Assembly: GCF_002902905.1 (NCBI RefSeq)
Contig: NZ_CP026124.1
Coordinates: 868,001-932,000 of the forward strand
Source: Achromobacter sp. AONIH1
GTDB taxonomy: Bacteria > Pseudomonadota > Gammaproteobacteria > Burkholderiales > Burkholderiaceae_B
Direction of reading: 5' to 3'
Length of the DNA stretch: 64,000 nucleotides
The notes under the pieces were generated by a model that was not told the origin of the DNA, did no database searches, and worked only from the letters and a program-made list of their open reading frames with translations. Shown here one piece after another: positions 1-8,703 of this stretch (positions are counted from its first letter, which is position 1; every line of letters begins with the position of its first letter). The position numbers were made by a program, and so were the translations under genes.

Positions 1-181
1 TGATACCGACGGTTTCACCGCGGCGCACTTCGAACGACAGATCGCGCAGAGCCCAGAATTCCTTATAATATTGTCGCCGCCCGAATGAGCACATTTGCAG
101 CAACCGGTCGCGCGGCTTGTCGTAAAGATGGAAACATTTGCTCAGATTATTGACCGAGATCGCCAAGGAATCAGAGGACAT
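1..181 (-). CDS. Polysaccharide ABC exporter ATP-binding subunit, Wzt/KpsT-like (N-terminus only)
   Basis: The first 60 codons run off the left edge of the window. Read on the minus strand, the start is ATG at 181 (MSSDSLAISVNNLSKCF), and later come 'WALRDLSFEVRRGETVGI', the typical lead-in to the Walker A loop of ABC ATPases that export O-antigen or capsule. The start overlaps the end of the permease gene by 11 bases, so the two are translationally coupled. By family knowledge it would energise export of a finished lipid-linked glycan across the inner membrane. The Walker and signature motifs lie outside the window, so the assignment rests on the N-terminus and its partner gene. Confidence 0.8.
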   Translation of the reverse strand, partial: MSSDSLAISVNNLSKCFHLYDKPRDRLLQMCSFGRRQYYKEFWALRDLSFEVRRGETVGI

Positions 182-998
182 CTGCAAACCCCTTCCTGGT
201 ACGCTGAAACCACGCATATCCGAGGATAGCGATCAAGCAAGCAGCAGTTGTATACAAGAACCAAACTCGCCATTCAATGCCGACACCCCAGAATAGAACA
301 TTGCGGGCTTGCTCAACGACAACAGTCAGCGGGCTCAGATGGAGAAAATCCCTATATCGTTCCGGCAATGAAGTCGCCGAATAGAATATGGGCGACATGA
401 ACATCAACACGGTGGTGACAATTCCTATGAATTGCGACACATCGCGCAGAAATACTCCTAGCGCTGACAAAAACCAGCTCACGCCCAAGACCAGGATGAT
501 GAGGGGCAGGACTACAATCGGGAAAAGCAATATGGTTGCGTGCGGCACGCCATAGAAGATCAAATAGAAGACGATCCACACAGCCAAGCTGATAAGCAAA
601 TGAAAAAAGGCCGAGCCCAAAGCTACGCACGGCAGGATTTCCAAGGGGAAAACCACCTTCTTTACATAGTTGACGTTCGACAGGATCAATGCCGGAGACC
701 GGTTGATGCACTCAGCGAAGAAATTGAAGATCATGAGACCCGCGAACAGGACCAATGCGAATTCTGTTTTCGATTCGGTGCCTCCCGGCCAACGAGCCTT
801 GAACACGACGCTGAAGACAAACGTGTACACCAGCAACATGAAAATCGGATTGAAAAAGGACCACAACAATCCGAAGGCCGAGCCCCGATAGCGGCCCACG
901 ACCTCCCGCTTCACCAGATCGCCGATCAACGCTCGATATCTGATAAGTGACTTGAATAGCGAAACGGGCGAAGAAGAATACTTTTGCGAGCTACTCAC
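171..998 (-). CDS. Polysaccharide ABC exporter permease, Wzm-like (ABC-2 type)
   Basis: This 275-residue protein has about six hydrophobic segments and the N-terminal pattern of ABC-2 polysaccharide permeases (LIGDLVKREVVGRYRGSAFG near residues 24-43, then 'LLWSFFNPIFMLLVYTFVFS'). Length matches Wzm/KpsM/RfbA proteins (about 260-280). It forms the inner-membrane channel through which the linked ATPase exports O-antigen or another undecaprenyl-linked glycan. It is followed by the ATPase gene with an 11-base overlap and preceded by the GT2 gene at a 5-base gap, so all belong to one minus-strand operon. The substrate cannot be told from sequence alone. Confidence 0.9.
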   Translation of the reverse strand: MSSSQKYSSSPVSLFKSLIRYRALIGDLVKREVVGRYRGSAFGLLWSFFNPIFMLLVYTFVFSVVFKARWPGGTESKTEFALVLFAGLMIFNFFAECINRSPALILSNVNYVKKVVFPLEILPCVALGSAFFHLLISLAVWIVFYLIFYGVPHATILLFPIVVLPLIILVLGVSWFLSALGVFLRDVSQFIGIVTTVLMFMSPIFYSATSLPERYRDFLHLSPLTVVVEQARNVLFWGVGIEWRVWFLYTTAACLIAILGYAWFQRTRKGFADVL

Positions 999-1003
999 GA
1001 AAT

Positions 1004-1792
1004 CTACAATCCATTTTTTACATGACGCCCCAGCCCGAATGAATAACGCTTTCGGAGCGCGTTAAAAATATAAAAAGAAAAATAATAAGTGCTTCTTGCC
1101 ACTGAAAAATTCAGGATCTTTCGGTAAACATTCCATTGCCACCGGATTGCTCTCAACTTGTTTGATGACAATGAATTTTTCAGCACGCGATAGTGTGCCA
1201 GAGGAGTATCAGGCAGGGCGGCGTGCACTTCCCCCAAAATCTTAACTGCGCGTAACCAAAACACATAATCTTCATGCCCACAGGATTCAAAGCGCAGGTT
1301 GGGAAAACTATCCTTCCGATATATACCCGTCAGATGGCCTATGGAATTGGATTTCAGCATATCGCTGTAGCGTAACGATGCCGGGGCGATTACCTTATTC
1401 AATAGACGGCCATCACTGGACATCCGCGCATAGCTCCCGTAACAAATCACCGCACCTCGTTCGAGCAATTCCACTTGCGCTGCGAGCTTATAAGGCAGCC
1501 AGATGTCATCGCTATCAAGAAAGGCGATGTATTTTCCCCGCGCGATTTCAATAGCTTTATTGCGAGTTTCTGCCACGCCCAGGTTTTGCGCATTCTTCAA
1601 ATACCGAATCCGCCTATCGCTATAAGCCTGCACATACTCGGCAGTATTATCGATTGACGAATCATCGATCACCAACAACTCCCAGCCCTCGAACGTCTGC
1701 GCAAGAACTGAATCTATCGCACTTCTTATGTAACTCTGCGAGTTATAAGCCGGCATCACTATTGATACCAACGGAACATCCTCCAGGCACAT
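1004..1792 (-). CDS. Glycosyltransferase family 2
   Basis: The protein is 262 residues when started at the ATG at 1792. That start overlaps the stop of the upstream glycosyltransferase gene (TGATG), so I prefer it to an in-frame ATG 33 bases further upstream that lies inside that gene. The N-terminal GT-A fold is clear: 'PLVSIVMPAYNSQSYI', 'LLVIDDSSIDNT', and the metal/nucleotide-binding 'FLDSDD' motif. It probably transfers one sugar of the repeat unit on the cytoplasmic face. The C-terminal third is basic and poorly conserved, and the donor sugar is not predictable. Confidence 0.88.
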   Translation of the reverse strand: MCLEDVPLVSIVMPAYNSQSYIRSAIDSVLAQTFEGWELLVIDDSSIDNTAEYVQAYSDRRIRYLKNAQNLGVAETRNKAIEIARGKYIAFLDSDDIWLPYKLAAQVELLERGAVICYGSYARMSSDGRLLNKVIAPASLRYSDMLKSNSIGHLTGIYRKDSFPNLRFESCGHEDYVFWLRAVKILGEVHAALPDTPLAHYRVLKNSLSSNKLRAIRWQWNVYRKILNFSVARSTYYFSFYIFNALRKRYSFGLGRHVKNGL

Positions 1793-2904
1793 CAAGGCAC
1801 ACCCTTGAGCAATTTCTTGATGCACCCGACGTACTCTCCCATATATTTATCAAAAAAATAGGAGGAGTATTTTTCACACCATATCCTGCGCGCATTGCCC
1901 GCTGCCCGCCCAATTCTTGTCTGATCCAAATCTTCCACCCACGCCGCGATTGCGGAACTCCCTTCGGAAATTGCCCAACCAGTATCCAGATCCATCACCT
2001 TCGCACCAGGGGGTGTACCAACGGTGGTGAGCATACCTCGTCCCAACATAAGATGTTCATAGTATTTGTTAGGTGACGCATACAAGTGATTCGGGACGCT
2101 CAAATAGTACATGCCAACTACTACATCCATGCTAGCCATCAAGGTCAAGCCAGCAGAGCTGGACATGGCTCCGTAAAAATGGATATTGGAAAACTCGGTG
2201 CCACTGGCGGCAAACATATTTTCCAAGCCCCCATATCCGGCCACATGCAGCTCAACGTCGGATCTCCCCGCACACACTTCAAGCAAGTCTTCCAGGCCTC
2301 GATTTCTAGGCTCCAGCACTCCAAAATATCCAATCATCCAGGGACTGCTCAATTTCCGCATGGGCCGGCCATGCGCGCATGCGTTGGGCACATTCTCCAA
2401 AACCAGCACATTCGCCTGTCCCGCAGGCAACCCATGCTGCACATAGCGCTCTTCACTAACAATCAAAGTGAGGTCAGCAGATTTGGCGATGCGTGTTTCG
2501 AGTGAATCCAAAATTCTCCCGACCACGCCGGATATATTGCGTACTGCGGTGTACTTGTCGTAAATGTCAAACACCAGCCGCTTGCGTGCAATTGCACAGA
2601 ACATCCAGCTGGCAACCGCGGAATCCAGATCAACGGCATGCACAATGCGCAGGTTCTTTCGTGCCCGCCATAACTGACAAAACAGAAACACGTTCCAACG
2701 CACCAAGGCGAGGGCATTTCTCCAGCCCCCGCCCAGCCTTGCTCGAATGGAAAACAGCGTATGCCTGTCATCCTGGGCTCGCACCGAGCCGTCCTTGTTC
2801 CAACCAATGAAGTGATAAGAAAGACCTGCAGCCGTCAGGGCATCAAAGTATTTTCCCAAACGCGCATCAAAATCGGCCACGTATGAGCGCGCGAAAAAGA
2901 TCAT
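1792..2904 (-). CDS. Glycosyltransferase, GT4-like (GT-B fold)
   Basis: A protein of about 370 residues starting MIFFARSYVADFDARLGKYF. The ATG at 2904 overlaps the preceding gene's TGA as ATGA; a longer in-frame start at 2958 would lie inside that gene. GT-B features are visible: an N-terminal Rossmann half ('IVHAVDLDSAVASW'), 'WMIGYFGVLEPRNRGLEDLLEV' opening the donor-binding half, and late 'SPNKYYEHLMLGRGMLTT', the usual GT4 region contacting the nucleotide sugar. It is a cytoplasmic or membrane-peripheral sugar transferase in the polysaccharide operon. The family call is firm; the sugar specificity is unknown. Confidence 0.82.
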   Translation of the reverse strand: MIFFARSYVADFDARLGKYFDALTAAGLSYHFIGWNKDGSVRAQDDRHTLFSIRARLGGGWRNALALVRWNVFLFCQLWRARKNLRIVHAVDLDSAVASWMFCAIARKRLVFDIYDKYTAVRNISGVVGRILDSLETRIAKSADLTLIVSEERYVQHGLPAGQANVLVLENVPNACAHGRPMRKLSSPWMIGYFGVLEPRNRGLEDLLEVCAGRSDVELHVAGYGGLENMFAASGTEFSNIHFYGAMSSSAGLTLMASMDVVVGMYYLSVPNHLYASPNKYYEHLMLGRGMLTTVGTPPGAKVMDLDTGWAISEGSSAIAAWVEDLDQTRIGRAAGNARRIWCEKYSSYFFDKYMGEYVGCIKKLLKGVP

Positions 2905-4043
2905 TTTCCCTTTATCCCCCGCCGCACTATTTTGGCCCTTTTCTTGATGACCAGCCATTTGGGCATGCGGAACAGCACCAATCTTCGGTATAGGATCACG
3001 TACATTGCGGAGAATGCGGCCACGAAAAACATCAGCAGATATTCATTCTGCCAAAACAACACCGCCGGAATGACGGCAAATGACGTGAGCAGCCAAAGAT
3101 ATGGCGACGTCATCGCATTTCGCTGAACCTTGTGGCGCGCATCGCTGGAACCAATCGCCCAGCGTACCAGGCGTTTGTAAATAAGCATATGCAGGTGCAC
3201 GCCATCAGGCATGCCCGGCGACTGTCCTCGGAGAAATCTCTTCCGATAGATGGAGAACAATGTCTCAAAAACTGGATATATGCATAGTAACAATGGAAAC
3301 CACGCGGATACTTCAGGATGTCGAGCCAGCATTAATACTGAGACAGCACCAATCATGAACCCGATAAAATATGCTCCACCATCTCCAAGAAAAATCAAGC
3401 CTCTTGGATAGTTCCATACCAGAAATCCTACTATGGCGCCGATCATGCCCACCGACGTAATCAACAGCAGCCTGTCTCCCAGATAATAGGAGACATAGGA
3501 AAATCCAGCAAAGATCATTGCGCTTATTACCGCTGCCAGTCCGTTATATCCATCAATGATATTGATGGCATTCGCGGCCCCCGCGATGGCAATCATGGTA
3601 CAGATTAGAGAGATTGCGCCAAATTGCAGCAGCCAGTCGACGCCAATAATATCCAGACGAGTCAACGTGGCACCGCAAAAATAGTACGCGGCGCCACCAG
3701 ATATCATGGCAAGTCCAAGACGAACCAGAACACGCACACGCTTCGTAACATCTTCAGCAAGTCCGCCCAAGAAGGCTGGCATCGCAACCAACAATAGCGT
3801 CAGCAGATCCGCCATTTGTGAACGTTCGCGAAAAGCCACAAGTACGCATATGCCGAACATGGCGACAACGATTGCCATCCCGCCAACTCGGGGCACAGGG
3901 CGGACATGATATTTCTGAACACTGGTTATATCGTGATCGGCGGTGTACCTGCCATGCAACGAATTGAACCGGACAAGCAAAAGGGTGATGATCAACGAAA
4001 TAAGGAATGCGACTAAAACATAAAGCATGGAGTACACCAGCAA
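2901..4043 (-). CDS. Undecaprenyl-phosphate sugar-1-phosphate transferase, WecA/MraY-type
   Basis: A 380-residue polytopic membrane protein with the hallmarks of the PNPT family: 'RVGGMAIVVAMFG' in the first cytoplasmic loop, 'NAINIIDGYNGLA' with the catalytic aspartate, 'IFLGDGGAYFIGF', and the histidine-rich 'DGVHLHMLIYKRL' loop that contacts the nucleotide. Such enzymes start glycan synthesis by moving a HexNAc-1-phosphate from UDP-sugar to undecaprenyl phosphate. It is the first gene of the visible operon, which suits an initiating enzyme. WecA, WbpL and similar proteins cannot be separated here, so no symbol is given. Confidence 0.9.
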   Translation of the reverse strand: MLVYSMLYVLVAFLISLIITLLLVRFNSLHGRYTADHDITSVQKYHVRPVPRVGGMAIVVAMFGICVLVAFRERSQMADLLTLLLVAMPAFLGGLAEDVTKRVRVLVRLGLAMISGGAAYYFCGATLTRLDIIGVDWLLQFGAISLICTMIAIAGAANAINIIDGYNGLAAVISAMIFAGFSYVSYYLGDRLLLITSVGMIGAIVGFLVWNYPRGLIFLGDGGAYFIGFMIGAVSVLMLARHPEVSAWFPLLLCIYPVFETLFSIYRKRFLRGQSPGMPDGVHLHMLIYKRLVRWAIGSSDARHKVQRNAMTSPYLWLLTSFAVIPAVLFWQNEYLLMFFVAAFSAMYVILYRRLVLFRMPKWLVIKKRAKIVRRGIKGK

Positions 4044-4492
4044 TAAAGTGGCGCGATTTTATGCGTAAACCCTTTCCAGCGGCAGCTAGCGCTTCGCCAC
4101 ATCCAGGTCAGGGCTGCCCACACCGGTACCCACTTTCGGGGAACGATGAACACCAACGTTGAGGGCGACCATTCCTATCCAGCCGAAGTCGATCGCCTCG
4201 AATCGCTTCTTTGATCAACTGGCTATAGTAGCTTAATGGCCTTGTTCCGCCGCCCCCTTTCCGCGCGGCTTTTCCACCTCACGCCCTCAGGCGTTGTTAC
4301 GGCGCTGCACGCAATCCTTGGGTGCAACAATTTCCTTCCATAAATAAGAATAAATATCATTACCGATTAATACTATTTTGGCCCTGCATGCAGACGGCGT
4401 ACCGTGAAAAAACCATGGGCAAGCATGGAGGAGTAGCCAAACGTCGCATTCGGCGCAAGAATACGTCATAGCAGTTCTTCAAGGAGACAACC
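4044..4492. other. Intergenic region between divergent genes, no gene recognised
   Basis: This 449-base gap separates the minus-strand glycan operon from the plus-strand CoxG-like gene. It holds short open frames (for example 4287-4469 minus) with no recognisable protein signature. The stretch 4331-4390 is distinctly AT-rich and is the likely promoter zone for one or both directions. Base composition changes across this gap, from roughly even GC on the left to strongly GC-rich on the right. Confidence 0.5.
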
Positions 4493-5062
4493 ATGCGTAT
4501 CGCCGATGCCCAATGGATCCCGTCAACCCAGCACCAGACCTGGGACGCCTTGACCGATCCTGCCGTGCTGCAGCGATGCATCCCCGGATGCGTCAACGTC
4601 ACGCAGCGCTCCCCCACCGAGTACGCCGTCACCCTGCGTGCCAAGGTCGCCGGCATCGACACCGACTACGACGGCGAGATCCTGCTGTCGGACGTCGATC
4701 CCCCCAACAGTTGCACCCTGGTGTTCGAGGGCAAGGGCCGGGCGGCTTGCCTGGCCATCGGCACCGCCCAGGTCAACCTCAGCACCAAGGACCAGGGCAC
4801 CCGCGTGGCCTACACGGTGGCGGGCATGACCGGCGGCAAGCTAGCCGAATGCGGCGAGAGTCTGATCCTGAAGGCGGGCGAAAAGATCATCGAGCGCTTC
4901 TTCGCCGCGTTCATCGATTACATGGCCGGCCAGCCGCGGCTGGCGCCGCCGCCCCCGCCGCCCGAGCCCGAGCCTCGCGGCCTGTCCAACTCCCGCTGGT
5001 CCTGGGCGCTGGTGCTGGTGGTGATCGCCGTGTTCCTGAGTTACCACACCCTCTACAAGTAG
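4493..5062 (+). CDS. CoxG-like SRPBCC domain protein with C-terminal membrane anchor
   Basis: A 189-residue protein matching the carbon monoxide dehydrogenase subunit G (CoxG) family: 'TWDALTDPAVLQRCIPGC' near residues 17-34, then the 'VAYTVAGMTGGKLAECG' strand-turn. A proline-rich linker (about residues 152-163) is followed by one hydrophobic segment 'WSWALVLVVIAVFLSY', as in membrane-recruiting CoxG proteins. AAGGAGA sits about 8 bases before the ATG. CoxG proteins help deliver or anchor molybdenum hydroxylases, but no such dehydrogenase genes are next to it, so the partner is unknown. GC content already matches the rest of the genome. Confidence 0.85.
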   Translation: MRIADAQWIPSTQHQTWDALTDPAVLQRCIPGCVNVTQRSPTEYAVTLRAKVAGIDTDYDGEILLSDVDPPNSCTLVFEGKGRAACLAIGTAQVNLSTKDQGTRVAYTVAGMTGGKLAECGESLILKAGEKIIERFFAAFIDYMAGQPRLAPPPPPPEPEPRGLSNSRWSWALVLVVIAVFLSYHTLYK

Positions 5063-5119
5063 TGGACAGCCTGGCCAACCGGGACGGCTGCGGCCATTCG
5101 GCGGTGATATGCTAACTAA

Positions 5120-6571
5120 ATGAGCACGCCCCCGCCTACGCCGCAGCCCCAGCCAGACCCGCCTCCCCCTGCTCAGCCCGCCACCCCGCCGCCATCGCGC
5201 CGCGACCTGCTGATGGCCATGGCCGGCGTTTCGGCCACTGTCGTGCTGGCCGCCTTCGATTCCACCATCATCAGCACCACCCTGCCGCGCGTGGCCGAGG
5301 CGCTGAACGGCATGGCGCTGTACGCCTGGGTCGGCACCGGCTACCTGCTCGCCACCGCCGCCTCCATCATGATCTTCGGCCGCCTGGGCGACATGTTCGG
5401 GCGCAAGCCGCTGATGCTGGTGTCGGTGCTCATCATCGCGCTGGGCTCGATCGCCTGCGGGCTGTCGCAGAGCATGGGCCAGCTGATCCTGTTCCGCTCG
5501 CTGCAAGGCATCGGCGGCGGCATGATGATCGCCACGGCCTTCGCCGCGCCCGCCGATCTTTTCCCCGATGCCAAGCAGCGCGTGCGCTGGATGGCGCTGG
5601 TGTCGGCCGCCTTCGCCATGGCCAGCGGCATCGGCCCGGTTCTGGGCGGCGCGGCAACCCAGGCGCTGGGTTGGCGCGCCGCCTTTTTCATATCGCCGAT
5701 CGCCGCCGCCGTCGCGCTGTTCCTGCTGGCGCGCTACTTCCCCCGCATCAAACCCGTCCACACCGGCGAGCGCCGCATCGACTGGCTGGGCGCCCTGCTG
5801 CTGGTCGTGGCGGTGGGCGCGCCGCTGGCGGCGCTGGAGCTGGGCTTTGCCAGCGGCGATCACGCCCACCCCGGCCTGGCGCTGGGCCTGGCCGTGGCGG
5901 GCGCCGCCGCCATCGCCCTGCTGGTTCCGATCGAACGGCGCGTGGCTTCGCCGATCTTCCCGCTGCGCGTACTGGCGGGCCGCGAACCGCAACTGCTGAA
6001 TCTGGCGGCAATGACCGTGGGCGCGGTGATGTTCGTGCTGATCTTCTACAGCCCGCTGCTGCTGCAGCAGGTCCTGGGCTATACGCCCAGCCAGGCCGGG
6101 CTGCTGCTCACGCCTCTGGTGGCGGCCATCTCGGTAGGCAGCATCATCAACGGCCGGCTGTTCCACCGCCAGACCGAACCCCAGCGCCTGATGGTCTTCG
6201 GCGCCTGTCTGCTGGCGGCCGGCACCTTGATGGTGCTGCTGATCTCGCCCGGCACCTCGGCCTTGTGGATTCTGTCGGCCTTCTTCGTGAACGGCTGCGC
6301 GCTGGGCTTCCTGCTGCCCAATCTGACCCTGTTCATGCAGATGCTCTGCGAGCGACGCGACGTGGGCGTGGCCTCGGCCCTGGTCCAGACCACGCGCGCG
6401 ATCGGCAGCGCGCTGGGCACGGCGCTGGTGGGTATCCTGATTTCGCATAGTTCCGTACTAAACGGAGTGCGGACTGGCTTGGGCTTGTGTATTGTCCTGT
6501 CCCTGACCTGCGCGGTGCTCGCGCACCGGGTGAAGATGAAGAACCTGGCTTCTGCCCGGAAACCCTCCTGA
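5120..6571 (+). CDS. MFS drug/solute exporter, DHA2 (EmrB/QacA) type
   Basis: A 483-residue protein with a proline-rich cytoplasmic N-terminus (first about 27 residues) followed by around 14 hydrophobic segments. Signature motifs of 14-helix DHA2 exporters are present: 'LAAFDSTIISTTLPRVAEAL' in helix 1 and 'GRLGDMFGRKPLMLV' (motif A) between helices 2 and 3, with 'GIGGGMMIATAFAAPADLFP' further on. It would export small molecules by proton antiport across the inner membrane. The EamA gene follows after 13 bases, so the two may be cotranscribed. Substrate unknown. Confidence 0.88.
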   Translation: MSTPPPTPQPQPDPPPPAQPATPPPSRRDLLMAMAGVSATVVLAAFDSTIISTTLPRVAEALNGMALYAWVGTGYLLATAASIMIFGRLGDMFGRKPLMLVSVLIIALGSIACGLSQSMGQLILFRSLQGIGGGMMIATAFAAPADLFPDAKQRVRWMALVSAAFAMASGIGPVLGGAATQALGWRAAFFISPIAAAVALFLLARYFPRIKPVHTGERRIDWLGALLLVVAVGAPLAALELGFASGDHAHPGLALGLAVAGAAAIALLVPIERRVASPIFPLRVLAGREPQLLNLAAMTVGAVMFVLIFYSPLLLQQVLGYTPSQAGLLLTPLVAAISVGSIINGRLFHRQTEPQRLMVFGACLLAAGTLMVLLISPGTSALWILSAFFVNGCALGFLLPNLTLFMQMLCERRDVGVASALVQTTRAIGSALGTALVGILISHSSVLNGVRTGLGLCIVLSLTCAVLAHRVKMKNLASARKPS

Positions 6572-6584
6572 GACTGGACTGCAC

Positions 6585-7463
6585 ATGCGTCGTCGCGATC
6601 TGCTGGACCTGCTGGTCCTGGCCGCCGTATGGGGCGGCTCGTTCCTGTTCATGCGCATCGCCGTGCCCGAATTCGGGCCGGTGCCGCTGATCGAGCTACG
6701 CGTCGGACTGGCCGCGCTGTTCCTGCTGCCGGCCGCGATCTGGCGCGGCAGGCTGCCGCTGATGGCGCGGCACTGGAAAGCCATCCTGGTGGTGGGCACG
6801 CTCAACGCCGCCCTGCCCTTCGTCCTGTATGCCTATTCGGCGCAATCGCTGGGCGCGGGCTTCCTGTCGGTGTCCAACGCGGTGACGCCCGTCTGGGGCG
6901 CCGTGATCGGCTGGCTCTGGCTCAAGGACAAGCTGGCCTGGTCGCGCTCGCTGGGCCTGCTGATCGCGCTGCTGGGCATCGTGGTGCTGGTCTGGGACAA
7001 GCTCAGCTTCACCTCCGGCGGCACCGGCCCGGCCGTGCTGGCGGCCGTATCCGCGCCCGTGTTCTACGGCATCGCGGCCAACTGGACCAAACGCTTTCTG
7101 ACCGGCGTGGACGCGCTGACCAACGCCACCGGCAGCATGGTCGCCGCCTCGCTGGTGCTGCTGCCGGCCGCCGTGATGACCTGGCCGCAGGCGCCGGTCT
7201 CGGCCATGGCCTGGGGCGCCACCACGCTGCTGGCCGTGGTCTGTACCGGCGCGGCCTATATCGTGTTCTTCCGGCTGATCGCCAACGTCGGCCCCACCCG
7301 CGCGGTCAGCGTCACCTTCCTGGTGCCGATCTTCGGCGTGATGTGGGGCGCATGGTTCCTGAACGAGACGATCACCGGCCCCATCCTGGCGGGTGCCGGC
7401 GTGATCCTGGTGGGCACGGCGCTGGCGCTGGGACTGATCGGCGCGCGGCGCAAGCCCGCGTAG
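6585..7463 (+). CDS. DMT-superfamily transporter, EamA domain
   Basis: A 292-residue protein with ten hydrophobic segments arranged as two EamA repeats. The first starts 'LLDLLVLAAVWGGSFLFMR' and carries 'VPLIELRVGLAALFLLPA'; the second carries 'AAYIVFFRLIANVGPTRA' and 'VPIFGVMWGAWFLNETITG'. Length and layout are those of RhaT/YdcZ-type exporters of metabolites or amino acids in the inner membrane. It sits 13 bases after the DHA2 exporter gene and converges on clsB with a 28-base gap. Specific substrate not predictable. Confidence 0.88.
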   Translation: MRRRDLLDLLVLAAVWGGSFLFMRIAVPEFGPVPLIELRVGLAALFLLPAAIWRGRLPLMARHWKAILVVGTLNAALPFVLYAYSAQSLGAGFLSVSNAVTPVWGAVIGWLWLKDKLAWSRSLGLLIALLGIVVLVWDKLSFTSGGTGPAVLAAVSAPVFYGIAANWTKRFLTGVDALTNATGSMVAASLVLLPAAVMTWPQAPVSAMAWGATTLLAVVCTGAAYIVFFRLIANVGPTRAVSVTFLVPIFGVMWGAWFLNETITGPILAGAGVILVGTALALGLIGARRKPA

Positions 7464-7491
7464 CACGCACAGCGCTGCGACGGAAAAAGGC

Positions 7492-8703
7492 TCAGTACTT
7501 GTCCGAGGTTCCCGTCAGCGCCACGCCAATCCGCAGCAGTACATACGACGCCGCGTCCACCCAACGCCGCAGCAGCCCGCGCCGTTGATAGTCCAGCGGC
7601 CGGATGAAGCGGCCGCCCTCGCGGATGGCCGTCTCCAGCCGTTCCTGCAAGTCCCAGGCGAAGGGCTGGTCGTCGATCACCACGTTCGCTTCGCGCGCCA
7701 GCAGCAGGCTGAAGGGATCCAGGTTGGACGAGCCCACGGTGGCCACGTTGTCGATAACGGCCACCTTGGCATGCAGGTAGCCGGGCATGTATTCGTAGAT
7801 CTCGATGCCGTCGCGCAGCAGCTGGTCGTACAGCGAACGCGTGGCGTGGTACTGCATGCGGTATTCGACCTTGCCCTGCAGCAGCAACCGCACGCGCACG
7901 CCGCGCGCCGCCGCCCTGGCCAGGGCGCGGCGGAATTGCACGCCGGGAAAGAAATAGGCGTTGGCGATAAGGATGTCGCGCCGCGCCTCGGTAATGCCCA
8001 GCAGATAGGCGCGCTCGAAGGTCTGGCGAAAGCGCAGGTTGTCGCGCAACACCAGCGCGGCGCGCATCTGGCCGCAAGGCGCCACAGCGACATGATGCGG
8101 CTTGGCCAGCCGCATGCGGTTCCAGTCGCGCGGATGGCGCCGCAGGCGCGCCCAGTTCAGCCGCACCCAAAGCAGATCCTGGGCGTAGGCGGCGTCGGTG
8201 ACCACCGGCCCGCGCACCTGGACAGCGAAGTCGAAGCGCGGCGCGGTCAGGCCGTCAGTGGGGTCCAGGTCATCGTAATCGTCGACGATGTTGATGCCGC
8301 CCACATAGGCGATCTGCCCGTCGATCACGCTGACCTTGCGATGCAGGCGCCGCAGGCGGCTGCGCGACGGGATCAGCTTGGCGAACCAGCGCGGCTCGGG
8401 CCGGAAGATGCGGCATTGGGCGCCGGCGTTGGTGAGCCTGACTCGGACCTCGTCGGCGGTGGCGGCGCTGCCGAAACCGTCCAGCACCACCCGCACCTTG
8501 ACGCCGCGAAGCGCGGCTTCGGCCAGGCACCGCAGCACCATCTCGCCGCTGCGGTCCAGCATGAAGATATAGGTTTCCAGGTGCACGCTGACCGTGGCGG
8601 CATCGATGGCGGCGCACAGGGACGGGAAGAAGTCCGCGCCGTTCTGCAACAGCCGGATGTCGTTGCCATCCGTCCAGTCCAGCCTGACCGGCTCGCGCTT
8701 CAC
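7492..8703 (-). CDS. clsB: Cardiolipin synthase B-type phospholipase D protein
   Basis: A 403-residue protein started at the GTG at 8703, which overlaps the TGA of the upstream nuclease gene as GTGA; a longer in-frame start inside that gene is less likely. Two HKD motifs mark the phospholipase D superfamily: 'LHRKVSVIDGQIAYVGG' and 'YLHAKVAVIDNVATVGSSN'. In E. coli, ClsB makes cardiolipin from phosphatidylglycerol and another phospholipid at the inner membrane, and its gene follows ybhP exactly as here. No N-terminal transmembrane helices are present, which fits ClsB rather than ClsA. Confidence 0.88.
   Translation of the reverse strand: MKREPVRLDWTDGNDIRLLQNGADFFPSLCAAIDAATVSVHLETYIFMLDRSGEMVLRCLAEAALRGVKVRVVLDGFGSAATADEVRVRLTNAGAQCRIFRPEPRWFAKLIPSRSRLRRLHRKVSVIDGQIAYVGGINIVDDYDDLDPTDGLTAPRFDFAVQVRGPVVTDAAYAQDLLWVRLNWARLRRHPRDWNRMRLAKPHHVAVAPCGQMRAALVLRDNLRFRQTFERAYLLGITEARRDILIANAYFFPGVQFRRALARAAARGVRVRLLLQGKVEYRMQYHATRSLYDQLLRDGIEIYEYMPGYLHAKVAVIDNVATVGSSNLDPFSLLLAREANVVIDDQPFAWDLQERLETAIREGGRFIRPLDYQRRGLLRRWVDAASYVLLRIGVALTGTSDKY

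Noticed and set aside
4287..4469. 60-codon minus frame in the gap left of the CoxG-like gene
   Set aside because: Cys/Trp-rich random-looking translation in an AT-rich promoter region, no ribosome site.
4841..6448. 535-codon minus-strand frame opposite the DHA2 exporter
   Set aside because: Shadow frame rich in Gln, His and Arg; the plus-strand MFS gene has clear helices and motifs.
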